Source: GWF2-38-10 sp964527595
Lineage (GTDB): Bacteria; Babelota; Babeliae; Babelales; RVW-14
Length of the DNA stretch: 64,000 nucleotides
Assembly (NCBI GenBank): GCA_964527595.1
Contig: CAZGPI010000001.1
Coordinates: 124,001-188,000 of the forward strand
Reading direction: 5' to 3'
Part shown: in pieces, positions 51,991-61,457 of the stretch
Layout: every line of letters starts with the position of its first letter
Numbering within the stretch: position 1 is the first letter of the stretch
Made by a program: the position numbers and the translations under genes
Notes under the pieces: model-generated
The model's database searches: none
The model's input: the letters and a program-made list of their open reading frames with translations, nothing else
What the model was told of the DNA's origin: nothing

Positions 51991-53646
51991 TTAAACAACC
52001 ACCGGGGTAATAAAGATAAGTAACTGCTTGTCTTCGATTGATTTTTTGGTACCACGGAAAAACCATCCAAGAACAGGAATGTCTTGCAAAACAGGCACAC
52101 CGCTTTTCATCGTATCGTTTGAATTAACAATCAAGCCACTAATTAACGTTGTTTGGCCGCTTCGTAGCAAGACACGGTTTTTCGACCGAGTTGTTTTTAT
52201 GGTGTATCCCATCGACTGAGGTTTGCCATCTTGCTGCCAACTCGCCGTTATTGTTGGCACCGATAATGAAGAATTTTCTAAGAAAATATCTAAAAAGACC
52301 GAATCACTGCCCGGGGAGACAATCGGCCTCACATTAACCTTAATGCCAAGATCTTTATATTGCGTTGTGGTTACATTTGAAATATTTGAACCGACCGATT
52401 CGGCAACCATGGTTTGTAATGGCATCGACTCACCAACCAAAATTTCAGCAGATTCTTCGCTATTAACGAGCAACGAAGGTTTTAGTATTGTTTTAATTTC
52501 ATGACGATTTTCGGCCGCGTTGAGGGTAAGATTTAACAATTTGGTTAAATCGGCATTTTTAAAAATAAACGGAAGGCTCGACATCCCTCCAGATATGGCC
52601 GCATCTCCTGCCTTCCAGCCTGGAATTAGGTTTAATGACCAATCGGTTACATTGCTAAATGGACTGGGGATCGAAGACGTGCCGTCACTTTTTGGTTGAG
52701 CGCCAACGCCAGCAAACCCTAATCGCCTACTCGTTACATTTCTGGTATAACGGCCTGATAATTGGAACCCAAGCATTTCTTCAAAGTTTTTCTCAGCGAC
52801 AATTACGCGAACATCAAGCCGAACCTGCGGAATGTTAATATCAATTGCTTGAAGCATTGCCTCAAAATCTTGTATTTGGCGTGCATGGCTTTTGAAAAAT
52901 ATTTTTTTAGTTGCATCATCAAATGCAATAAATGTTCCCGGTTTTCCCTTTTGATCGCCAACAACACCATCCCATAATTTTTCAAGGCGTGCTTTAAACT
53001 TATCATCCCATTTGGCATTTTGCATCGTATGAGTTGCATTAACATAATCGATGGCTTGAGCATTTTGTGCATTAGCCTTCAGTAACTCGCGGACAAGGGT
53101 GTAATGCATTACGCGCCATACACCAAAGGTTTTAATAAGTCCCAATCGCGGAGTTGCGCTATTTAAGAGTAGTTGTAATGCAACGGCTATTGGCACATCG
53201 TCGGCTTGAGCATCATCAATGGTTCCATCAACATTTGGGTCAACAACAAATGCCATTCCGGATATTTTGTTGATTACTTCAATCGCTTTTTTTATCGACA
53301 TTTTTTTTATGTGCAATGATATTTTTGTTTGCACCAACTCAGGATCTTTATACACATCATTCAACAGCGTTGTAAACTCATTTTCATTGTTTTGTTGTTG
53401 AGTTATTGCACATATTTTTTCATGGTATATAGTCGAATCTTTTTTTGCGTTTTTTACCATATGTTCAATTTTCTTTAAAGCTTTTTTAGATCGAACTTCT
53501 TGTTCATGGTAAACGAGTGATGTTGCTAATGGTGGCAAATAGATATCGGGGCGCGACATTGGAGGAAGTATCACTTCATCAGCAACAACCGAATAGACTG
53601 ACAATAAACTGATAACTCCAAAACAAAAAATTTGTGCTTTTTTCAC
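51991..53646 (-). CDS. pilQ: Type IV pilus/type II secretion secretin
   Basis: A 551-residue exported protein (signal peptide about 1-22). Residues about 100-210 look like the short N domains of secretins (KISLHIKKMSIKKAIEVINKISGMAFVVDP). The C-terminal domain, about 285-551, is a secretin gate: VRLDVRVIVAEKNFEEMLGFQL, LVNSEESAEILVGESMPLQT, and VLLRSGQTTLISGLIVNS, ending DKQLLIFITPVVV. Secretins form the outer-membrane channel for pili or secreted proteins. It is short for PilQ and lacks AMIN domains. It is the last gene of the minus-strand run pilB-pilO-pilP-pilQ. Confidence 0.9.
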   Translation of the reverse strand: MKKAQIFCFGVISLLSVYSVVADEVILPPMSRPDIYLPPLATSLVYHEQEVRSKKALKKIEHMVKNAKKDSTIYHEKICAITQQQNNENEFTTLLNDVYKDPELVQTKISLHIKKMSIKKAIEVINKISGMAFVVDPNVDGTIDDAQADDVPIAVALQLLLNSATPRLGLIKTFGVWRVMHYTLVRELLKANAQNAQAIDYVNATHTMQNAKWDDKFKARLEKLWDGVVGDQKGKPGTFIAFDDATKKIFFKSHARQIQDFEAMLQAIDINIPQVRLDVRVIVAEKNFEEMLGFQLSGRYTRNVTSRRLGFAGVGAQPKSDGTSSIPSPFSNVTDWSLNLIPGWKAGDAAISGGMSSLPFIFKNADLTKLLNLTLNAAENRHEIKTILKPSLLVNSEESAEILVGESMPLQTMVAESVGSNISNVTTTQYKDLGIKVNVRPIVSPGSDSVFLDIFLENSSLSVPTITASWQQDGKPQSMGYTIKTTRSKNRVLLRSGQTTLISGLIVNSNDTMKSGVPVLQDIPVLGWFFRGTKKSIEDKQLLIFITPVVV

Positions 53647-53679
53647 ACTCTCCCCTTTTTTTTGATTAAGAGCCGGATA

Positions 53680-54042
53680 TTAATCAAGCTCTAATGCTAT
53701 AACATGGTCACCGCGAACAAGCAAAACTCTCGTTCGATCGATATCTTTTACGGTATATCCCCAAAGCTGATCGCCCGCCACCACAACCTCAGATTCCTTA
53801 CCGTTGCACAAAGCGGCAGCCAAATGATCACCCATGGCCATAATGCCTTCAAGAAAAACGCGTTTTGAGTGATGCTCTATTTTTTGCAGTTTTTTATTTT
53901 TCTTTTTAACTGAAGATGCTCGTTCTAGATAAAAGGGATCACGTGAGACAACTTTTTTTTGTAGAGAAGCACATACATCAAAGATGGTGCCAAAAGCACA
54001 ACAACCAAGACTATAAATGACTATTTTTTTGTTTATCTTCAT
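53680..54042 (-). CDS. PilP-like type IV pilus assembly protein
   Basis: About 120 residues with a signal peptide/anchor (about 6-26). The segment SRDPFYLE resembles the RDPF motif of PilP. LEGIMAMGDHLAAALCNGK and the GDQLWGYTVKDIDRTRVLLV strands resemble the GspC/PilP homology region. Placement between PilO-like and PilQ genes supports the call. A TTG nine bases upstream is open, but the ATG at 54042 with GGGGATA upstream is preferred. It overlaps the PilO-like gene by 32 bases. Confidence 0.65.
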   Translation of the reverse strand: MKINKKIVIYSLGCCAFGTIFDVCASLQKKVVSRDPFYLERASSVKKKNKKLQKIEHHSKRVFLEGIMAMGDHLAAALCNGKESEVVVAGDQLWGYTVKDIDRTRVLLVRGDHVIALELD

Positions 54043-54607
54043 TATCCCCAAAGCTTATAAAGGTTACTTTCATTTCGCCTTTAATTTTGTGTTTTTTAAA
54101 ACGCACAAGCGATAACATATTGCAGGTAACAAATTTTTGTTGCGCAAAAAGGTCTAAAAAAAACAATCTAATCCCTTTAAACGATCCCTTAAAGGTAAGA
54201 TCAAATGAATGCTTTTGCCAATAGGCACCGCGCTTAACAAGTAATGGCTTTAGCTCTTTGCATGAAACATCATGCTTTTTCAGGCCAGCTAACAATATTT
54301 CAATCATGATTTGGTCATCAAATATTGAAGCCGCTTTGATAGCGTTCATTTTTTGATCTAGCTCAAACTTATCATGCTCAAGTAATGGTTTTTGTTGAAT
54401 AATTTTGGATAAAAAAGTGTTCCGTTGCGCAAGGGTTTGAATCGTTAACGATGTTTGAATACATGTTTTTTGCATCGGAAGGTATTTCCATAAATACCAA
54501 CCACCGCTGATAAGCAGCAAAATACTCATCAATAAACAAATGCGAATCCAGCGAGGAATAGCACTGAGCATAAGTACAAATTTTGATTCATGTAACCAAA
54601 ATGACAT
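54011..54607 (-). CDS. PilO-like type IV pilus assembly protein
   Basis: A 198-residue protein with one membrane helix (about 19-40), a coiled-coil region and a small alpha/beta C-terminal domain (FDLTFKGSFKGIRLFFLDLF and the MKVTFISFG end). This is the plan of PilO-type alignment proteins, which join the inner-membrane platform to PilP and PilQ. Sequence similarity is weak; neighbours support it. AAAGGATATTTCG precedes the ATG. Confidence 0.65.
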   Translation of the reverse strand: MSFWLHESKFVLMLSAIPRWIRICLLMSILLLISGGWYLWKYLPMQKTCIQTSLTIQTLAQRNTFLSKIIQQKPLLEHDKFELDQKMNAIKAASIFDDQIMIEILLAGLKKHDVSCKELKPLLVKRGAYWQKHSFDLTFKGSFKGIRLFFLDLFAQQKFVTCNMLSLVRFKKHKIKGEMKVTFISFGDNEDKQKNSHL

Positions 54608-54661
54608 ATCGAAATATCCTTTTTGTTTTTGCTGGCGATATGTGTTTTGGTATGATTTTTT

Positions 54662-56377
54662 TCAACTAATCGCTTCTTCAACGTAGGCTACTGCTAACAC
54701 TTCTTCAAGAGTTGTTACTCCGGCTTTGATGTTTCTTACACCATCAATACCAAGCACCGTCATTCCCTGCTCAATTGCTTTTTGTTTAATCACCGATGCG
54801 TCAACACGCAGAACGATCAATTTTGCAATTTCATCATTAACTTCCATGACCTCAAAAATAGGCATGCGCCCTTTATAGCCTGTTTTCAGGCATTCATCGC
54901 AACCTACGGCGCGATAAAAGGTAATTGCCGCCGCCTCATCTTTGGTGATACCAACACGACCGACAATTTCAGCATCGGGTGTGTATTTTTCTTTGCATTT
55001 ATCACAGAGCCTGCGAACCAATCGCTGAGAAACAACACAAATTAATGACGACGCAATTAAGTATGGCTCAATACCCATATCAAGTAATCGAGTAACGGTT
55101 GCCGCGGCGCTATTCGTATGAATGGTACTTAAAACTAAATGTCCCGTTAAAGCTGCCTGAGTTGCAATTTGCGCCGTTTCTGGATCGCGAATTTCACCAA
55201 TAAGTACAACGTCTGGATCTTGACGCAAAATTGATCTCAACGCTGAAGCAAAAGTTAATCCAGCTTTTTCGTTTACTTGTACTTGGCTTACACCATGAAT
55301 AGTGTATTCAACAGGATCTTCAACGGTAATGATATTTACTTCAGGTTTATTTAATCTGGTCAAAACTGAATATAAGGTTGTCGTTTTACCAGAACCGGTT
55401 GGACCGCTTACTAATATGATGCCGTTTGGCCGTTCAATATTGTTACGAACAACTTTAAAATCACGTTCGGATAGATTGATCATTTCAAAATTGACGGCAC
55501 CCTTGGTTTTATCAAGTAAACGCATAACCACGCGTTCACCAAAATTGCATGGCAAAACTGAGGTACGAATATCGATTGCCTTATCGCCAACTTTAATCTG
55601 AATACGTCCATCTTGCGGAACACGTTTTTCGGCGATATTGAGGTTGGCCATGATTTTAATACGCGAAACAATAGCGCTTTGGTAACGCTTAGGAGGAATA
55701 ACGCGTTGGTACATTTCGCCATCGATACGATAACGTACGCGCAATTCTTTTTCGAATGGTTCAATGTGAATATCGGAAGCACTCTCTTTAACCGCTTGGA
55801 CGATGATATGGTTAACCAGCTTAACAATCGGGGCCTCATTGGCCTGTTGCATAATGTCTTTTTCTTCCATGGCGCCAGAGTCAAAATCAAATTCGCCAGG
55901 TCGACCGTCTTCGGTACTTGAAAGCTCCTCCATCATCTCTTTGCTTGTTTCCAGAGGATAGTAATGGTTAATCGCTTCATTAATAACGTCTTCGGTTGCA
56001 ACGGCAGAGGCAATTTCACCGCCCATCAAGAGAACAAGATCATCCAATGGTTGAAGGTCGAGAGGATTTGCGGTAACAATAGTTTTTTTTCCCTCAAACA
56101 TAATGGGAATAACACAATGTTGACGCAAAAATTTAAGGGGAACATTACCAAGCATTTGCAAGTCAGCCATTTGCTCAGTAATTCGGTCAATAAAAGGAAC
56201 GCCTATTTGAGTCGCAAGCGCACGAGATAAATCTATCTTGCTCACCATTTTACGTTCAAGCAAAATTTGTTCTAGCGAGCTTCCCGATGTTTTTTGTTCG
56301 GCTAAACACTCATCTAATTGTTGCTGTGTTAAAACTTTTAATTCTATAAGAATTTCGCCTATTTTTTTCTTCAGCAT
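54662..56377 (-). CDS. pilB: Type IV pilus assembly ATPase (PilB/GspE family)
   Basis: A 571-residue hexameric ATPase that powers pilus extension or type II-like secretion. The N-terminal GspE-N domain is at about 1-150. Walker A GPTGSGKTTTL is at 325-335, Asp box ITVEDPVEY, Walker B DPDVVLIGEIRDPET and His box THLVLSTIHTN-like GHLVLSTIHTN. A tetracysteine zinc module (CDKCKEKY, CDECLKTGYKGR) separates the C-terminal part, as in PilB/GspE. GGAG precedes the ATG. It is the first gene of the pilus run. No pilC, pilM, pilN or pilin gene is present in the window. Confidence 0.95.
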   Translation of the reverse strand: MLKKKIGEILIELKVLTQQQLDECLAEQKTSGSSLEQILLERKMVSKIDLSRALATQIGVPFIDRITEQMADLQMLGNVPLKFLRQHCVIPIMFEGKKTIVTANPLDLQPLDDLVLLMGGEIASAVATEDVINEAINHYYPLETSKEMMEELSSTEDGRPGEFDFDSGAMEEKDIMQQANEAPIVKLVNHIIVQAVKESASDIHIEPFEKELRVRYRIDGEMYQRVIPPKRYQSAIVSRIKIMANLNIAEKRVPQDGRIQIKVGDKAIDIRTSVLPCNFGERVVMRLLDKTKGAVNFEMINLSERDFKVVRNNIERPNGIILVSGPTGSGKTTTLYSVLTRLNKPEVNIITVEDPVEYTIHGVSQVQVNEKAGLTFASALRSILRQDPDVVLIGEIRDPETAQIATQAALTGHLVLSTIHTNSAAATVTRLLDMGIEPYLIASSLICVVSQRLVRRLCDKCKEKYTPDAEIVGRVGITKDEAAAITFYRAVGCDECLKTGYKGRMPIFEVMEVNDEIAKLIVLRVDASVIKQKAIEQGMTVLGIDGVRNIKAGVTTLEEVLAVAYVEEAIS

Positions 56378-56504
56378 CTATCTTAGCTCCTACCAAAGAA
56401 TTTACGCAGTTCAAAAATAATATTGGGTTGATGATAACAGAGGCATTCGTGCCATGCAATAGTTTGAACACAAACACCGAGTTTCGTTGCTTAAGAACAA
56501 AAAA

Positions 56505-56536
56505 GTGGCCGGTAAATTAAATAATTTACCGGCCAC
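56505..56536 (-). terminator. Terminator of the minus-strand gene ending at 56561
   Basis: A perfect 14-bp stem (GTGGCCGGTAAATT with AATTTACCGGCCAC) and an AAAT loop, followed on the minus strand by TTTTTTG. This fits a strong intrinsic terminator. Confidence 0.9.
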
Positions 56537-56560
56537 CTCAAAATTTTTATATGCGGTTAA

Positions 56561-57118
56561 TTATGAGTACATGCTCATAGCTGCGGCTGACATTGGAGGC
56601 TGTCTATTTCCTTTTGCCAATGCGCCCAAAACATCACCAACGTTAAGTAATTTTTCAATCACTTGCATGAACCCATTTTCAAGCGCCATTTTAAAATATT
56701 CTTGAGCAATAACGGCATTATATGGATCTTCGTCGACCATCTCTAAATAAATGTCGCCAAGACGTTCAAATACGAGCGGGATTTTATTGCAATCGGCAAC
56801 ATTTTCAAAAATTTTTATAGCCTCATCTTTGCGGCCTATCGCTAATAATCTATCGGCACGATTAATTTTTTCTTGTATCTCAAGATCAAGCGACTTTATA
56901 TATGCGTCTTCAGAATCAAATTCAACATCTTCACTTAACGCTTCAGCTTCAGAACCTTCCATTTCCCCTACACCTATCTTGGCCGTTTCCCTAACCATCT
57001 CGCTACGCTGACGCTTTCTGTTTGACCTTTGCCCTTTTTTCCCTCCCCCAAAACAATCACTCGTTACAAATAGTCCCAGCGCTATTAAAATCCCAAGAAA
57101 AATAGATATAAATTTCAT
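56561..57118 (-). CDS. Exported tetratricopeptide-like protein
   Basis: A 185-residue protein with a signal peptide (about 1-23), then a very basic stretch (GGKKGQRSNRKRQR) and an acidic one. The C-terminal half (about 85-165) has helix pairs that resemble TPR/Sel1-like repeats: ADRLLAIGRKDEAIKIFENV and AQEYFKMALENGFMQVIEKL. TPR-like units mediate protein binding. Function unknown. AAAGGGGATGAA precedes the ATG. It lies between the pilus genes and a LysE-type gene, and ends at a strong terminator. Confidence 0.65.
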   Translation of the reverse strand: MKFISIFLGILIALGLFVTSDCFGGGKKGQRSNRKRQRSEMVRETAKIGVGEMEGSEAEALSEDVEFDSEDAYIKSLDLEIQEKINRADRLLAIGRKDEAIKIFENVADCNKIPLVFERLGDIYLEMVDEDPYNAVIAQEYFKMALENGFMQVIEKLLNVGDVLGALAKGNRQPPMSAAAMSMYS

Positions 57119-57418
57119 TTCATCCCCTTTGTGTTCATTAAGTCTTTTAACGAAATTTACTCATAATTCCTCCTTTTGATTATCAATACCAAAATGAGAG
57201 CTTAAAAGATTAACCCGTAAAAAGAGTTTTCCTGTGTATGTTGAAATAGTTATGGCTTGGCTTGAAAAGTTTTGAGCTAGAAACGAAAGTCTTAATGTTT
57301 TTTTGATCTTCATGAGAAATCCCCCCGAACATCCAACAAGATCTATCTTTTTTCCATAATTTATTGTTGCACAAGAGATCCCAAGAATGCAACCAATTAT
57401 AATAAGTGCCTAGCTAAC
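57119..57418. other. Gene-free stretch, nothing recognised
   Basis: About 300 AT-rich bases between two minus-strand genes. A 60-codon frame at 57210-57392 has no ribosome site or recognisable product. No repeat, hairpin terminator or RNA motif stands out. Confidence 0.5.
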
Positions 57419-58069
57419 CTATATCCAATGAAATATCTTCAAAATACGCATAACAAAATCGCCAAAAAAGTAGAATCCTAGCCCAAAAAATATCACACCG
57501 GTTATGTGCGATATTGTTCGAAGACGTTGCTCACTGATTGCCTGACCAAGCCGAGAAGCGACAAGTGCAACCGTTGTTAAAATAGTTAATGAGCCGAATA
57601 CAACACACATGCTACCAAAAACAATATGACGAAATGGTAAGGATGGAGAATCTTCCGGAAGAATGCGAACGCCAACAAACATAAAAAAAAGAACCGTTAA
57701 TGGATTAACCACCGTAAGGAAAAATGATTTAATCATTGTCGAAATTGGGGGTAGGCTATCTTGCTGCGTATCATTTACATATTTTTGTCGGCCCTTGAAC
57801 GATCGTATTCCTAAGCTAATCAAGAAAGCTCCGCCTATAAGATCCATCGCTAACATAGTCCCATGATACTCACCCAAAAGACGCAATACACCCAAAAGCC
57901 CCAAAAAGAATAGAAAGCCATCTCCGCAGGCAGCGCCAAATGCTGTTGCAAATCCTCGTGAAAATCCGTACCAAGCTCCGCGATTGAAGGTAAGAACAAA
58001 AATAGGCCCAACGGCAGAGGCCACTGAAAGCCCAACGGCATAACATTTAAGATAAAATTGAGTATTCAT
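57419..58069 (-). CDS. LysE/RhtB-family exporter
   Basis: A 216-residue polytopic membrane protein with six hydrophobic segments. The N-terminal GLSVASAVGPIFVLTFNRG (about 13-31) matches the LysE/RhtB signature (G-P-G/I at the first helix), and FLTVVNPLTVLFFMFVGVR (about 115-133) matches the second conserved NP-containing helix. The family exports amino acids or related metabolites. Substrate cannot be told. It is transcribed divergently from glmM. Confidence 0.82.
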   Translation of the reverse strand: MNTQFYLKCYAVGLSVASAVGPIFVLTFNRGAWYGFSRGFATAFGAACGDGFLFFLGLLGVLRLLGEYHGTMLAMDLIGGAFLISLGIRSFKGRQKYVNDTQQDSLPPISTMIKSFFLTVVNPLTVLFFMFVGVRILPEDSPSLPFRHIVFGSMCVVFGSLTILTTVALVASRLGQAISEQRLRTISHITGVIFFGLGFYFFGDFVMRILKIFHWI

Positions 58070-58200
58070 AGAGCATTATCCCCAGGTTATCGGTAGAAAT
58101 ACTTTGTATTATTTTAGCATGGCGGGTAAAATAAAAAGAAGCATTTCTTATAAATAGTTACTACAAGCAATTAATTTCTCCCAAAGGATCAAAATTACCC

Positions 58201-59550
58201 ATGAATAAGCTACTTGCATTTGGAACTGATGGTATACGCGCCAACGCTGATGGATTCCCATTTACATCTCGAGCTCTTTATGCTTTGGGTAAAGCGATAG
58301 CTCAATGGGCAACTGAGAAATACAAAGTGCCAAGCCCCGGTGTGTTAATAGGTCACGATACCCGAATTTCTTGTTCACGGATAAAAAGCGATCTCATTTT
58401 TGGTCTTGCACAATCTCAACTTGATATAGTCGATGGTGGCGTTATGCCGACACCAATGGCTTATCAGCTTATAAAAGATAGCTCGCGCTTTAACTTTTGC
58501 ATTGTTATATCAGCATCACATAATCCATATTATGATAATGGCATCAAGCTTTTTGACGCCAAATCAAGCAAGCTGAGCAAAAATGATGAAGCCCATATTG
58601 AAGCGTATTTTGCCTCTTGGTATGCAACCGAGCTCGATACCGCAAACAATGAATTACCAAAAATATCGGTGGAAACGTGGGCAAGTGCTGAACAACATTA
58701 TCAAGAAAAAATTGTTAGCCATTTTTCGGAAAAGTTTTTTAAAGATATTAAAGTTGTTCTCGATTGCGCTCATGGAGCAACGGCGCATATTGCACCGGCC
58801 GTCTTTACCAAACTTGGCGCCGAAGTTATAACCATTGCCGATCAACCAAATGGCACCAATATTAACGAGAATTGTGGCGCCACCCACCCAGAAGATTTGC
58901 AGAAAAAAGTTCTTGCTGAAAAAGCCCATATCGGCTTTGCCTTTGATGGTGACGGCGATCGCCTCATTGTGGTAAGCCAAAGCGGGGCAATAAAAAATGG
59001 CGATGATGTCTTGTTTTTGCTGCAAACATTACCCGAATACAAAACAGTAAACACGCTTGTTGGCACCGTTATGTCAAATCAAGGGCTTGAGCAGGCGCTT
59101 GCCACTCTAAACAAAAAACTTATACGCACAAAAGTTGGCGACCGATATATCGCAGAAGCCCTCGTAACCAATGACCTACCAATAGGTGGAGAAATATCGG
59201 GCCACACGATTATTCGAGACTATATGCCAACAAGTGACGGTATTTTTGTTGCGCTTAAGGTACTTGAAGCGGTGATCATCAATCAAAACTGGAACCTAAC
59301 AACATTTGACGCTTTTCCTCAAATATTGCTGAACATTCCAATAAAAAGCAAAAAAGATCTTGCAACCCCACCAATTGCAAACATTATTAGCGCCTATGAG
59401 AAAAAAATGGTTGATGGCCGCATTTTAGTTCGTTATTCAGGAACCGAAAATATTTTACGCGTTATGACCGAAGCAAAGTCTCTGCAGCTAGCCCAAACAA
59501 CAGCAGAAGAACTTGCTCAAGAGCTGCAAAAAATCCTTTCAACTGATTAA
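58201..59550 (+). CDS. glmM: Phosphoglucosamine mutase / phosphohexomutase
   Basis: A 449-residue enzyme that converts glucosamine-6-phosphate to glucosamine-1-phosphate for peptidoglycan and LPS. The phosphoserine loop is SASHNP with Ser106. The metal loop is FDGDGDRL, the sugar loop GGEISGHTI and the phosphate loop RYSGTENILRVM. N terminus FGTDGIRANA is that of GlmM. AAAGGATC precedes the ATG. It leads a plus-strand run with the DUF502 and LptF/G genes (spacing of 14 and 6 bases), all cell-envelope functions. Confidence 0.94.
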   Translation: MNKLLAFGTDGIRANADGFPFTSRALYALGKAIAQWATEKYKVPSPGVLIGHDTRISCSRIKSDLIFGLAQSQLDIVDGGVMPTPMAYQLIKDSSRFNFCIVISASHNPYYDNGIKLFDAKSSKLSKNDEAHIEAYFASWYATELDTANNELPKISVETWASAEQHYQEKIVSHFSEKFFKDIKVVLDCAHGATAHIAPAVFTKLGAEVITIADQPNGTNINENCGATHPEDLQKKVLAEKAHIGFAFDGDGDRLIVVSQSGAIKNGDDVLFLLQTLPEYKTVNTLVGTVMSNQGLEQALATLNKKLIRTKVGDRYIAEALVTNDLPIGGEISGHTIIRDYMPTSDGIFVALKVLEAVIINQNWNLTTFDAFPQILLNIPIKSKKDLATPPIANIISAYEKKMVDGRILVRYSGTENILRVMTEAKSLQLAQTTAEELAQELQKILSTD

Positions 59551-59564
59551 AAAAAGGAGCTCTC

Positions 59565-60248
59565 ATGCCAAGACCAGAACACTCGAACAAGATACTCCAT
59601 AACATAAAAACGTTATTCTTGAGCGGCTTATTCACCATTATCCCTATTGCTGCAACGCTGTTTTTTATAAATTTTATGTATGGCCTATTTAGCCGTATCA
59701 TCGGACCGCTTCGTCAAATTGAACCATTGTTTTTGCAAAAAATACCTGGATCAGAATTTGCCTTGGTAATGCTCCTTATTCTTACCACCGGAATAATTCT
59801 GAAAATTTTTATTGCCCACTCTCTTGTACACTATGCTGAATCATTGATAGCCAAAATTCCGCTCGTAAGAATTGTCTATTCCTCTGCCAAAATCGTCGTT
59901 GATTTCTTTAAATTGTCCGATACAACAAAAACAATACAACGAAGAGTTGTCCTTATTCCTTACCCAAAAAAGGGCCAATATCATTTGGCATTCTTATTAG
60001 AATCGGCAAGCGATACCTATGAAAAAATCATTCCCGAGGAGGCAAAGCAATATCCAGGCGAACGCTATTGCAAAGTCTTTATGCCAAACTCGCCAAACCC
60101 AACATCCGGATATTTTTTCATTATGCCAGAAGACGAAATCATATCGACTAATATAACGTTTGAAGAAGCAATAAAGGCGCTGGCTTCTTGTGGCTTAATA
60201 ACCCCAGAATCGCTCAAAAAAGAAGATTTAAAACCGTTTGGATTATAG
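59565..60248 (+). CDS. DUF502 family membrane protein
   Basis: A 227-residue protein with two hydrophobic helices (about 13-40 and 64-85) and a C-terminal soluble domain. The sequence VFMPNSPNPTSGYFFIMPEDEI (about 171-192) is the diagnostic motif of DUF502, and LVRIVYSSAKIVVDFF fits the middle of the family. Function unknown; members occur beside envelope genes in many bacteria. AAAGGAGCTCTC precedes the ATG, 14 bases after glmM. Confidence 0.85.
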   Translation: MPRPEHSNKILHNIKTLFLSGLFTIIPIAATLFFINFMYGLFSRIIGPLRQIEPLFLQKIPGSEFALVMLLILTTGIILKIFIAHSLVHYAESLIAKIPLVRIVYSSAKIVVDFFKLSDTTKTIQRRVVLIPYPKKGQYHLAFLLESASDTYEKIIPEEAKQYPGERYCKVFMPNSPNPTSGYFFIMPEDEIISTNITFEEAIKALASCGLITPESLKKEDLKPFGL

Positions 60249-60254
60249 AATATC

Positions 60255-61313
60255 ATGATGCAAGGCAGGCTAACATTTCAACGCTACTTTTTTATGCGCT
60301 TTTTCAAATACGTTTTGGCGTTAAACCTTTTCTTTGTTTTTTTATTCAATTTTATCGAGTTTTTTGAAAAACTTTTGCGCGTTAAACACTCGACGACGTA
60401 TGACATTCTGTATTTTCTCACGCTTAATCTCGCGCCATCTTTTTTTGAACAATTACCGATAAGCTGCTGGCTTGCAACCTGCCTTCTGCTTCGTGAATTT
60501 TATCTCCAGCAAGAATTTGACACACTGCTTTTGTTAGGGTTAAGCCTTAAAAGATTTTTTAAGCTATTTGCACTTGTAGGCCTATGTATTGCCATCCCAA
60601 GCTTTATCATCAATGAATACCTTGTCTCCCCGCTAACCTTTAAAGCCGAACAATACAAAATGGAGCATTTTAAGCAAATCTCCACCCAAAAGGTTATCAA
60701 TAAATGGATGACTCTTGAACAAAATACCTTTGGTTACTTGAGCGTGCTCGACCTGCAAATCAAAGAAGGCAAAGATCTTTTTCTTATTTTTATGACACCA
60801 GAATTTACCATTCAAAAAACAATAAGCGCTCCAACGTTTCTTATTGACGAAAAAGCCCAAAAAATAAGCATTCCTGACGGTAAACTGTTTGATGTTGAAA
60901 ACAACATCCAAACAAAAATCTCTAATCATACTGTAGTTAGTCCAAGTTTTTTTTCCCAAATTAAGATTAATTATGAAGCCCCATCGGTTATTAATTTTTC
61001 TAAAAATTTAATACTGAGCCACTCAATAATCCCTAACGCAGTAAGCAATGACCTTATTGGTCAACTACTTAAACGCATTATTGCCTATCTTTTGCTCATT
61101 ATCTATCCGCTCCTCACCTTTGGCCTATTTGGACTTATGTGGCGCCGTGCGTCATATCGATGGCTTATCATATTCGCCCCTTATCCAACAATGATCGCCA
61201 TCTCGTTATGCTCCGATGCATTATTGCACCAAGGGGTTAATGCATTGCTTGCTTATTCGCCATATCTTATTGTTTTTATGGGGCTTTGGGTAATTTACCG
61301 TTCATTAAAATAA
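60255..61313 (+). CDS. LptF/LptG-type lipopolysaccharide export permease
   Basis: A 352-residue membrane protein of the YjgP/YjgQ family. Three N-terminal helices (about 13-35, 58-80, 96-120), a periplasmic beta-jellyroll-like middle (about 125-265) and three C-terminal helices. With LptB it pulls lipopolysaccharide from the inner membrane. Whether it is LptF or LptG cannot be told. The presence of this gene supports an LPS-type outer membrane. There are two adjacent ATGs (60255, 60258) without a clear ribosome site; coupling to the upstream gene is likely. Confidence 0.88.
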   Translation: MMQGRLTFQRYFFMRFFKYVLALNLFFVFLFNFIEFFEKLLRVKHSTTYDILYFLTLNLAPSFFEQLPISCWLATCLLLREFYLQQEFDTLLLLGLSLKRFFKLFALVGLCIAIPSFIINEYLVSPLTFKAEQYKMEHFKQISTQKVINKWMTLEQNTFGYLSVLDLQIKEGKDLFLIFMTPEFTIQKTISAPTFLIDEKAQKISIPDGKLFDVENNIQTKISNHTVVSPSFFSQIKINYEAPSVINFSKNLILSHSIIPNAVSNDLIGQLLKRIIAYLLLIIYPLLTFGLFGLMWRRASYRWLIIFAPYPTMIAISLCSDALLHQGVNALLAYSPYLIVFMGLWVIYRSLK

Positions 61314-61457
61314 TGCCCGCCATTAATACAGTTTGTATCGAAGGCAAAGCACAAAACCCCGTTATCTTAATTATTTTCGCAAATATTGAAAATTCTTTTA
61401 ATTTGCATACACTTTATGTGTAGGTATTTTACATTAATTGCTTAAGTAAGGGGAACC

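Noticed and set aside
57210..57392. A 60-codon minus-strand frame
   Set aside because: No ribosome site, no signal peptide and no recognisable domain; probably chance.
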